This document shows, in pieces, positions 9,935 to 20,100 of a DNA stretch of 64,000 bases; position 1 is the stretch's first letter; the number at the start of each line of letters is the position of its first letter. Under the pieces are notes generated by a model, which was given only the letters and a program-made list of their open reading frames with translations, searched no databases and was not told the DNA's origin. The translations under genes were made by a program, and so were the position numbers. Source of the stretch: Rhizophlyctis rosea. Lineage: Eukaryota; Chytridiomycota; Chytridiomycetes; Rhizophlyctidales; Rhizophlyctidaceae. The stretch covers positions 1 to 64,000 of the forward strand of contig JADGJC010000168.1 in NCBI GenBank assembly GCA_027596075.1, written 5' to 3'.

Positions 9935-10466
9935 CTGCTATTCTAAGTCAAGGACCACAAGGACTCAAGGACACAAGAAGCGCCAATGGGTGGTGCCTGC
10001 CGGGTCTTCTTTTGCTGGACCTGCTAGTTTAATTCTGGTAAGTGGAGAGTCGCAAGCCGTTGACGTCTGCCACCGCCATGTCCCGCTCGCCGTACCCAAC
10101 CTCAGCCTTTTTGTCGCTGGGAGTCCTGAATGAATGGAAAGATAGGCGCAATTCCTTCGGGGATTGTGGACCGTATTCCGTGTGGTGGCGGCGTGATGGC
10201 AGATATCAACCTCGCTGGCACTCTCCTCTTTTCGTCGTTGGGCAGATGCTACTCTCTAAATACTTTCATTCCTCCAGCACCGAAACCTGGCTTTCCACTC
10301 CTGAAGTCGGGGTAAGCTTCCAAAGCGAATCGACTGCTCCCATTCACGGCATTAACCACTCTTCCATCAGTTTCGGTTTGGACGGATCAATAGAATTGTA
10401 ATATATGGGAAGATGGCGTAGAATCCGTCGCTGCCCACTAATTGTTCAACCGTAACAGCCGGGAAA
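9935..10466 (+). repeat. dispersed repeat family, copy C
   Basis: The head (9945-10065) has 'caaggacacaag', 'gggtcttcttttgctggacctg' and the donor-like 'ggtaagtggagag' followed by 'gcaagccgttg'. The middle block at 10085-10185 matches copy B. A GT-AG interval (about 10313-10369, 'ggtaagc' to 'catcag') lines up with one in copy A. It ends in the structured module at 10413-10466. Copies A/B and C bracket the 4.5-9.9 kb interval in the same orientation. Confidence 0.55.
10413..10466 (+). repeat. structured repeat module, copy C (degenerate hairpin)
   Basis: Left part atggcgtagaatccgtcgc and right part aaccgtaacagccggg are conserved, but the central hairpin is largely lost (ctgcccactaattgttc). 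This is the most decayed of the four modules. Confidence 0.5.
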
Positions 10467-10944
10467 TAATGAATATGATAATCTCTACATTATACAATCA
10501 ACCGTTTGTGTTTAGACTGAATGGTGAAGAATGGCCTCGTCGACAGACGTCTTGAGCAACTCAGATCGCATTGGCAACATACAGACAACCATCAATGAAA
10601 GAAAGACTACCTGCTTTGGCTGTTCATCCTTGCGTCGAGTCGTTGTCCATAAACTGGTGGTGGTTGTCGACCTCGAACCATAATGCACATATTGATAGAG
10701 TGCAGCTGGACGACAGCCGACAACGCCATCCGATTAGGTGCTACAGCAACGAACCTTTGGGGTACAGTCCCCCTCCTCCTGCAGCATGACTTCCACACCA
10801 CCAACACCAAAAAAATATTTCAAGTGCAATACCATGACATATATTTACAAAAAGACGACACTTTTCTGGGTCATTCGTGTGTTTGATATCTAATGCAAGG
10901 AGCTTGATTCAATCATGTTGGATATTTATAACGGTTCGTGGGCC
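10467..10944. other. 480-bp intergenic stretch
   Basis: Downstream flank of the zinc-finger gene on the minus strand. Short frames only; no repeat or RNA gene seen. Confidence 0.4.
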
Positions 10945-12437
10945 TCAAACTGGACGGGCCATTGACATTGTGCAGTGCACTTTCTTGCCCTCGGGGTCCT
11001 AAGAATAATGGTCTCGTTTAGTTATCTAATTCTTGACTGGTGCTTGACTGGTCTCATGACCCTTACCATTCGCTCGTGGCGTCGTAGGGCGTCCTTGCGT
11101 GAGAACGCCTTTCCGCACAGGTTGCACACGAAGGGCTTGGTTTGAGAGTGGATACGTTCGTGCCTGCAGAGGATTACCGTCAGTGCATGTGCTATTGACA
11201 CGGTTTGCAGTTGCAATCCAAAACAACACCTGTTCAGATCGTGATTTCTCGTGAAGGAGAGCCCGCAATGTCTGCACTTAAAGGGGCGGAAGTTTTGATG
11301 CGACCGGATGTGTGACTTGAGGTTATACTGCAGAAATGGTAATGAGATAAGGAATCCGGCAACATCATACGTCGATGTCTTCCTTACCAATCTTGAAAAC
11401 ACTCTTGAGCACGTTGGACACGCGTATTGAACCTCCCTGCCTCCGTGGATAGCTTGAATGGCGGCAGCAGCAGCCACTGCAATGTCAAGTTGAGCTTGTT
11501 CTTCAGCCGTAGGCTGGTGCCCATCATCGCTTTGCTCGCCCTCGCTTTCAGGATCATCGGGTCCCCTCTCCTTCTTTGGCTTCTTGTTGCCGGCTTCGTC
11601 GGTCGAGAACTTGTCATCCCCTTCGCTTTCAGCGCCATCCTCACCGCCGGTGCTGGACTTGCGCTTGCGGTTGCTTTTACGGTTTGATTTCCGTCCCGAT
11701 GAAGGACCGGCAACTCCAGGCGTCAGGTGCATGTGCTGCGCTGCGGCAGCAAGTTGGGCAAAGTGCGGGGGGATCGGGTAAGGCATCGCCGTTGGCGGCA
11801 TCCCAGGCATGCCCGGGAAGAATGGGAACGTTGCAGGTGGAGTCGCGTAGGGCCAGGGCATTTGCGCGGTGCCCGGAGGCGGGAAGGCGTAGAGGGGCGG
11901 GGGTGGATATAGGGAGTAATAAGGGTAGGCTGGATGTTGCTGAGGAGAGGTGGCGGACGTGACAGGAGCACCTTGAGCTTGCCCTTCTGTCAATGGAGTG
12001 GCCTGTTGAGCGGCCGAAGCCAACGCGGCAAGAGCAGAGTGATAGGTCTACCAGGATTAGCAAATTGTTAAGGGACGACGCGTACACGACGAATAAAACT
12101 CCGAACACACCTGCTGGCTTGTCGGAACGACACCTTCAACCTCCTCCGGTTTGGGCTCAGCGGACACAACCTCCCCTGCGTCCTTGTTTTGCTGTTCGTT
12201 CGGGTCGGCTGATGGAGACGCAAGGTCCTTAGGTGCTTCCGGGAGAGGCCCAACTTCCGACACCGGTTCTCCAGCAGCTTCAGGAAGCTGTTCAGCGGTA
12301 GGAGGGGCAGGAAGTTCTTCGGGTACAGGGAGTACTTCGAGAGCAGGTTCCGGGACAGCGGCAACGACCTGCACTGCGGGAGCCGCCTCAATCACGGGAG
12401 CAGTCGGCTCTTCCACAGGGACTTCAACTGTCGACAT
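10945..12437 (-). CDS. C2H2 zinc-finger transcription factor
   Basis: Five exons (about 12437-12111, 12047-11388, 11327-11230, 11163-11067, 10998-10945) join in frame to 411 residues. The N-terminal ~110 residues are Pro/Glu/Val-rich and acidic. Next comes a Pro/Tyr/Phe-rich stretch, a basic patch (K-S-N-R-K-S-N-R-K-R-K) and an acidic region. Three C2H2 fingers follow, starting C-P-T-C-S-R-V-F, C-R-H-C-G-L-S-F and C-N-L-C-G-K-A-F; introns fall inside the fingers. The third finger closes with R-R-H-E-R-M just before the last intron, so a short final exon of 17 residues completes the protein. A nuclear sequence-specific DNA-binding regulator is the expected role; the target is unknown. It is divergent from the RabGAP gene across 626 bp. 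An unspliced alternative would end slightly later without the last exon. Confidence 0.85.
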
Positions 12438-13063
12438 TATCGAACTTCGCGTGAAGTAGTCTGAGGGGGATGAGCTGCTTGGACACGTAGATAAACGCCG
12501 TCCTCGCTATGGAAACCGAAGATAACGAGTCTGCTTTCAGAATCAAGATACTACCTAGCGCTCCAACTACACTATTCAAGTCGCCTGGAGGTTTCACGTC
12601 ACCTCCTGGTTGATACTACTACGGTGAAGATGAGAATTCCAGCTTGGGAAAGATAAATGAGGGGGAGAGAGGGAGAGGGGAACGGGGGGGGTGGCGACGC
12701 CCTTCAAGCCTTGGCGTCGCTTTGGTCTCTTGCCACTCCCACTTCTGCTTGCCACTTTCCCACACTCCCAATTGACACAAGCAGGGTCTGGAATTCAGCC
12801 ACCTGACTTGCCCGATTGGTCTTGATTGGTCAATGAAAGGGGGCTTGTTTTATCAGCGTGGCTGAGCAAGTGGCGTCATTTCCACGTGCAGCTTGAGTTA
12901 CGTAATTTCATTTGAGGTATTGGGACTGTGCCATCGCCAGGGCCCTGTTGGAGACGCTTTGGTGTGTTGTGTAAAATGCATTAGAACCTCCGAGTAATAG
13001 TGGTACCAAACGCGAAAGCACCTTCTCACTGTGTTTGACCACCGGAACTATTCACACAGGGAT
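12438..13063. other. shared divergent promoter region
   Basis: Between the starts of the zinc-finger gene (-) and the RabGAP gene (+). It holds a G-rich run (about 12658-12695, gggggagagagggag and similar) and no convincing ORF. No specific operator was recognised. Confidence 0.4.
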
Positions 13064-15327
13064 ATGAATGTTGCGGCTGACCTTGACGAGAACGAGGCAG
13101 TATCAATAGCCGGTCCCGAATGTAACGGATGGTATGAGCATCCAGAGACGTACTCTACCGGCTTGAGCACAGTCTAACCCCGTCAGCAGCACCCTTTCCC
13201 TTCATCCTCCGCCACGAAGTACGATGCAATCTTGCAATCAAACTCAACATACTGGGACTTCAAAAAGGCCCTAAGAGTAAGCTGACCGAAAATCAAATAT
13301 GACACTGCTGGTGACGCACACTCATTTTGCTTTCTATTCCAGGATGAAATCCTGAAACAATCTTTCTCCCTGGACAAGCTCCCGGAACTGCTCACCAAGT
13401 TATTTGAGCAGAAGGGCGGAGTGAAGCAGATTATACAGAATCATATACATCTGTTGCAGTTGGAGAAGCCTCATGTGTTGCCCGACTCAAGACCATCGAA
13501 TGGAGGTCAATATGGAATCCTGAATGACGCCCTCCAAAGCACATGGATGAATTTAGAGGGGCTCGCTAATAGGCGGCTGACTAGATATATATCAGAAAGC
13601 CGAGTGCCGTTGGTGCGCAAGGTGTGTATCGCTCATATGTCATGCACATAGGGCCTGACCGTAACTGATCCTGTTTTTGTTGTTCTTTCAGCGCTCGCCA
13701 GATGAGCAATCAGCGGTGCAAAGAAGCCTAGAGAGTCCATCGGACGATTGCGAATTCCCATCATTCCTTCCAGGAAAGGTTGTCGAGGATTTCTCGTTGT
13801 ATGACGATTTTGATGTGTACGAAGCAATATTGGGGATTCCTTGTGAAGGCACAGATGCAAGGTACATATTCAAGCTCCGCATGATGCGCTATGATTCAGG
13901 TCGCTGATGGAGGCTCAAAGTCACAGAATATCGGAAGTATCAATGGCATTGTGGTCCAAAATCCCGATCAGCATTGATACACCGTGTTTGGAAGCCCTCA
14001 AGCAAAAGTACGCAAAGCTGCATCCCAGTTTCGAGCACTTGGGTTTGGATGATGTAAATGGTGGCAACGAAGGTATTCCTTTGGCTGCTGGTTCTGGGGT
14101 CAATGCACACTAAACCAAAGTCCCAAAACAACTTTTACTAGACCTATTAAAGAAGCGAATCCAATTCGGAGAAAAGATCTTGTCCTCGGCTTCATTGTTG
14201 GCCTCACGAGAGTATGCCGAACAGGGAATACCACCCTGTATCCGACCACGGATGTGGAACCTTATGGTGCAATCTGTTTTGTCGAAAGACTTCAATGAAT
14301 ATGTATGACTCATACATACTGTCATGCACTGATTTCAACCTTGCTGATGTCTACTTCACCAACAGCAAACACGCATCACGACCCACCTCAAGACCAACCT
14401 CATAACATACGAGATGGCCCTCGACCGCCTCCTCCACGCAGACGTCACACGCATCCAAAATGACGACACATTCTTCGTATTTGAAGATATCATTCGCAAC
14501 ATCATGCTGTACTGGTTGCGAGATGAATGGATTGGGCGCAACGTTCAACGACAGCAGGATGGAACTCCGATTCCCCCTGGAAATGATGAAAGCGATTCTC
14601 ACATGGAGATATTTAAACGAAAAGTAGAAAACAAAAGCCACACAAAAAATGAATGGAGCATGGACTCTCAGCGCCACCCACCGAATGGGGTTTTGCCGTT
14701 CAAGGGATTGTCGGTTTACGCTATGCCAATTTGTTATCTGCATGCGGAGTTGGACGGGGCTTATATGATGTTTCGGGAGCTTTATGTTAGGTTTGTAGTG
14801 CTCTGTCTCATGGAATGGTAATGAAGACTTTTTTGTAAATGACCGCAAATACAGATACTTTCACCCGCTCCACACCCCAACACCAACCCATCCCTCTATT
14901 CTAACTCTCTCCTCCCTCTTTGAATCCCTATTCAAACAAATCGACGCCAAACTCTTCCTCCATCTCACTCACACACTCCCCTGCCCGCCCCTCAATCTGG
15001 CATTCCGGTGGATAATGTACGGCTTCATTGGGTTTTTGGATATTGAGCAAACACTCTTACTCTGGGATCGGGTCTTGGGGTTCGATGAAGGGCTGGAGTT
15101 ATTGTCTGTTTTGGCTGTCGGGGTGTTTGCGTTTTTCGAGGAGAGGTTGTGGGGAGCGAGGACTGAGAAGGAGGTGCAGGTGAGTTTTGATTTGATGTGT
15201 TGAGTGGGTGAGGTTGTGTTGGGGCTGACGAAGTTTTACGTACTTTGCGCAGCACATCTTGCAAGATCTGTCCGATATCAAAGTGATACCCTTAATCCAG
15301 CATGTCCTTTTCATTGTAAATAACTAA
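13064..15327 (+). CDS. TBC1D19-like RabGAP
   Basis: Nine exons; those from 13187 on join cleanly (13187-13276, 13343-13621, 13692-13861, 13900-14072, 14142-14302, 14366-14790, 14855-15179, 15253-15327). The C-terminal half is a TBC domain close to animal TBC1D19: F-F-V-F-E-D, then P-P-N-G-V-L-P-F, F-R-E-L-Y-V-R, and the closing L-L-W-D-R-V-L-G-F block. The N-terminal half also follows TBC1D19, including a helical segment ending V-P-L-V-R-K-R. TBC proteins speed GTP hydrolysis by Rab GTPases in membrane traffic; the Rab here is unknown. Exon 1 is the weak point. An ATG at 13064 opens a good frame, but the donor giving the right phase is uncertain. The intron at 13862-13899 is only 38 nt. Confidence 0.85.
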
Positions 15328-15582
15328 CATGACGTGATGTGTACACTTGTGCATTTGCCCGCATATATCTGTAAGGGGTTCAGAAAAGTCCTGGAGGATC
15401 ACACTATATTTTCAATTGGAGCAGCAGAGAGCTGCAATTGACAAAGCCGATTGCGCTGGTCGAGTTGACACTGTTTCTGCGACGACATGCAAAGCAAGCC
15501 GTGCACTATCTAGCAAAACTACATATCCTATCTACACAATATTATCAAAACTATACATAAAAAACGGAGCTGAAGAGTGGCC

Positions 15583-16799
15583 CTAACTATATCCATATTT
15601 CTTCGCAGCAAAGTAATCCACCAAACCCGGCCAAATCGGTCGGACGACAGCCCCAACCCAATACTTTGCCGGAACGAACGTCTCATTCGCTCGTTCATCC
15701 CCAGCTTCTACTATCGCGTCAGCGCATTGTTCTGGCGTGATTCTCTTTCGTGCTGGGGGTTGCGGTGCTGAAGGGTCAGGTTGTGGAGGTGCGGTTGTGG
15801 AGGGTGTTTGGGTGATTCCGGATGGAGGAGTTGGGACGGCGTCTACGGCGGAGTGACGCAGGTCTGTTGCGACAGAGCCGGGGTATATTAGGCAGACTGC
15901 TACGTTGTGTTTTGCTAGTTCGATGCGGAGGGCGGTGAAGAAGCCGGTTAATGCGAATTTTGTGGAAGTGTAGATGGATCTCTGGTGATTGGTATTGGCA
16001 GTGGATGTGAGCACTTGCTTGTCTCTTTGTACTTGATTTCGAATGCCTTACCGTTGGAGCTGCCAGCACCCCAGCGAGCGATGATACCACAACAAACTTT
16101 CCACCACTCTCGATGAGTAGGTCCGTGAAATGTTTCGCTACATATATCGGGCCCATGACATTGGTTTTGAACATTTTATCAATGAGCGCTCCAGAGACTG
16201 ATAAAGGTTGTGCAGCTCGAGATCCTTCAGGGATGGCGTCCGCCCCTACAGCTGTAACCTTCTCCCACCCTTCCGAATGGAACCCGCTTTCCCCGCCGTT
16301 GTTACCATCCTTGTCTTCACAACTTCCCTCGCTAATGTCCAATTTGCACAGGTCTCGGAACGGTAGGACTGACAGGACTCCCGCGTTGATGACAACCGTA
16401 TCGCAACCACCCAAGACCTGCTTAGCAGCTGCCGCTATTCTTTTGACGTCGTCTTCGTTTGTGACGTCTGCGGCTACAGAGCTAGCAATTTTGCACGCGG
16501 GGAAGGACTGACATTCAGCGGTGAGGGCGTCCAGAAGGTGCTTCCGACGTGCAACGGCTATGACGCGGGCTCCACGAGCGGCATAACGGAGGGTTGTATG
16601 GTAGCCTATTCCACTGGATGCACCGATTATGACAACCTGCTCAGGGGTTCGATATTATGAGACGAGAGGACTGGGTTTGGGCGACTTCAAGATATTTTAC
16701 CCTCTCGCTTGCATAGTCTATAGTGGGCCGGCCGGACTTTCGCGACCACCGCAGAAATACATACAAAGCACTCAAAGATACTGCCAAAGCGACCAACAT
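15583..16799 (-). CDS. membrane-anchored short-chain dehydrogenase/reductase
   Basis: Three exons (16799-16701, 16636-16052, 15981-15583) give 360 residues. Residues 1-17 form a hydrophobic N-terminal anchor followed by basic residues, as in ER-bound SDRs. The Rossmann motif reads V-V-I-I-G-A-S-S-G-I-G, with G-A in place of T-G. N-A-G-V follows in the expected place, then the active-site serine in V-V-V-S-S-L-A-G and the catalytic Y-T-S-T-K just after the second intron. P-G-S-V-A-T-D is the usual segment after the active site. A Pro/Thr-rich insert precedes the C-terminus. The layout resembles DHRS7/11-beta-HSD-type or ketosphinganine-reductase-like enzymes. NADP(H)-dependent oxidoreduction of a lipid or steroid-like substrate is likely; the substrate cannot be told. 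The 3' end converges on the RabGAP gene, 255 bp away. Confidence 0.85.
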
Positions 16800-17166
16800 T
16801 CCCTGCCTCTGTGTATAACAGGAACTCAACGCTATGAACCTTTTGTGGGCACTTCAAAATCGGTTACCAGATGTTTGTTAACAAAGTTGATGGCCAATTC
16901 CGGTCAAATTGGTTGGGCTTCAAGATTGCTGACAATATCACGTGCAAATCACCCAAATGAGGTTAAATGGCTGCCATCAAAATAGCTTGCTTGCTTCTGC
17001 CGGAAACCCCGACTCGTCCTTTCCCAAGATCATCTTTTGCAGGGTTGGAGAAGAAGTATACCTTGGTGTTAGGCAAATGTAGTGCATAGTATAGATATAT
17101 CACCTATCAAAGGGTTCTTGTAGGGCGTAAATAATTGTCTACCCCTTCTGTTTTGTCTGTAGCAAG
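16800..17166. other. divergent promoter, SDR and APC1
   Basis: 367 bp between two divergent start codons. No clear TATA or known operator. Short chance frames only. Confidence 0.4.
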
Positions 17167-20100
17167 ATGGAAATTCTGCTGTTGGGAAACTATGCCGCTG
17201 GGTCTCACCGCTATGGGAAAGAGCACCCCTTCGCACAGCTAACGCCCACTCCTGACCGCTTTACTTCCACCTCACAGTTCTCTCTGGCCAGTGCTTTGGA
17301 TGACACTGCTCCACTTCCAGATGAACCGGACCTTTTCCAACAACACCGGAATGCGCAAAATCCTGCTGTTCGGGGTGCCAGCTTTGACGAGGAACTCAAT
17401 TCTGTGGGTCCCACTCTGATGACAACCAGAGCCGGGATTACGGGACAGGCCTTCACTCCAGACAGCTGGGGCGACGATATCGTAACAGTTCTACAGACGC
17501 GATTCTTCCTGCACGATCTCCACCCTTCCCTCGATCCCTCAACCCCTACCGTCAGCCCCTCTCACGCAACCGATAATCCCCTCAAAACCCCATCCAAAAC
17601 TACGACGAACAATTCTGCAAACACATCTCAGCATCAGTCGCATGTCCCGCAATGGTTGAACTCAGAAAACGGCGCTCCACATGGTACCCACTCTGCCCTG
17701 GTCGCGGTGTATCCCACTCGCATGCGACTCTTCTTCGATGACGGTCGAAGCTTCGTCCTGCGCCTGAAGAAGACGGTCTCAGCGGCGTGGCCACTGCGCG
17801 TTGGGATATTACTTCAGCATTTGGAGCGTGATCCTTTCTCAGACGGTGGCAAGCAGGTGTTTTACAATGTCAGACATCCCACGGAAGATATGGCACCTGT
17901 AGCGTTTCGCAAGCCAGGACAGCAGACTAAGGATACGACAGAGAAAGAGCGGACGCCTGATCAGATGGTCTTTGATGCCCCCAACACAGAGACCTATCTG
18001 AACGAAACAGTCATAACGGTCACACATGATAGTATTCGGATGCCTTTGATGGTTACGTTCGATAAGGGGAGCCGAAAGCATTCTGTATGGACATATGAGG
18101 TTCAGGAAAGTTCAACGGATCCATCACTCTTTGGAAAAAAGTCCGCCAAATCGGGAGAATCGGATGTTACCCGCCTGTTGAATTTTGAGTATAATGATCA
18201 CAAAATGGCGATGGTATTTCGTTTCTTGTGGGAAGAGACAAATGAGATCAGGTTCGCGCTTTCAAGAATAGTTTCACATTAACCTTCTGCTAACTGGTTC
18301 ATAGGCTGAACGAACCCGCGGAAAGCGTATTCCTTGCGCACACATCGACAGGAGAAGAGGTGATCTGCTTCTTTGGTGGTAGGGATGAAAAAACGTTTGG
18401 GACCGGACAACTGGTAGCGCTACGCATACCGAACGATCCCGCTCTGGAAAGCTTCATACCCGTCCTTCAAATCGACGAAATCGAGGCCGCCGTCCCGCTA
18501 AGCGCAACACGGAACCAAATGCTGGATATTCTCCTCCTTCACAGCGATAACTTTCTTTCGCTGTGGACGGGATATGGAAGAGAAGTATGCAGTGTAGGGT
18601 ACCCTGGGCGGGATCGACATCTGCAGGTCGTCGGGTTGGATGCGTGTGCGGGAAATCGGGTGAACTTACGGGGGGCTGACAGGCGGATCGTGCGAGGGAT
18701 ATTGTCGTTCACTCCAAAATGTCAATTGACCAGTCAGTGTCTGCAAGCTTTGGCATTCATCCTTCCGGAACGGGAAGCGGCTTCATTCTTGAAACAATTT
18801 CGTGAACTGAACTTCGGCAGGGCGGGACGTGATGCAGAAGGGATCAACCGTGAATGGGACCATTTCGTGGCAACTTTGCGGCTCGCGGGTTATCAGCCGT
18901 CATCAAGCCGGAAGGGAAAGGGAGTCAGTCGGGAAGAGTTCGCAGACGACTTTGATTGGTTGCAGCAAGTTGGTATACGTTCCACGAGGGTGCATCAATC
19001 GTTGCTCGCGGCGGGTCGGGACCAGCGCCCTTCGGATGGTCTGAAGAGGAAACGGGGGAGCACACATGGGACAAGTTCATCAGACGTGCAGCTTCAAATG
19101 TACTTGCCGCAGCTACTGTTAGGCTTCCATCTGGTCTATGAAGATATCAAGCTCGACCGTACGCTGCAACCTAGCGGGAAATTGCTGGCACAGCTGTTGG
19201 TGGAGATGGCTTCAACACTGGGTTACTACGACTATGCACAGTATTACATGAGCTGCGGCCTTCATCAGGCAGAGTCCGGCCATGGCAAGTGCGATTGGCA
19301 ATCTTTGGAAACTGGGAATCGAGTAATTGACGTTCTTCCAGGCTACCAAACGACGGAGAAACCATCAAGCTCGCTTTCTGCCACGTTCCCACCGAATGTC
19401 TGCGCCGCACTACATGAAATGATCATGACTAGGAAGTCTCCAGAGTTTCTCCGGCAATTCCAAAACGGGGGGCTGTATGAGCGATTCCCGTCGTGCCCGC
19501 GCCTCAGCCGTCTCATCAGTGTGTACCAACACTACAATGCGGGACCAGAGAGGATGGTCCTTGAAATGGCTCAGCTACAGTTTACGCTGTTTGAGCTCGA
19601 CAATCTGCCAATTGGTGTCGCCTTTCCACTGAAGTGCGCATTAGATGCGTGCAGGTCCTCACCGCCGAAGGGTTGGCCAAGTGCCGCTTATGCTCTTATT
19701 GGTGTGTTCTCTTGCCGCAATTATTACTATGGCTTGAATCTTAACATCCTTGCTTTAGGTCGAGATGATTTGGCCAATCAATTGTCACCTGTCCGCGCGC
19801 CGCTTGTCCCGGAAAGAGAAGTGCTTGAGCAAAAGGTACTTGGGATTGACGGTCGCACGTAAGTCACTTGAAACTTCTGACACAAAGTACCAAGGATGAT
19901 GCATCAATGGGCGTTGCGGCTCTGTGGGAATCCATAAAAGAAGTGGAGAAAGAAAAGCGCGACGAGACGGGCACGGATGTCCCGCTGGATGAGATTATTC
20001 AACTGAGATTTCCTGCGGACCGGCGCTTGCTTGAAGCCCAAAGACTTTTACAGTCTGCGCGGCCCATTGCCCTCAAGACTGTCATTGATGAGGGCGAAAA

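Noticed and set aside
2926..10466. Structured modules as hammerhead, HDV-like or twister ribozymes
   Set aside because: I looked for the conserved core bases of each class and did not find them in order; no known class fits by eye.
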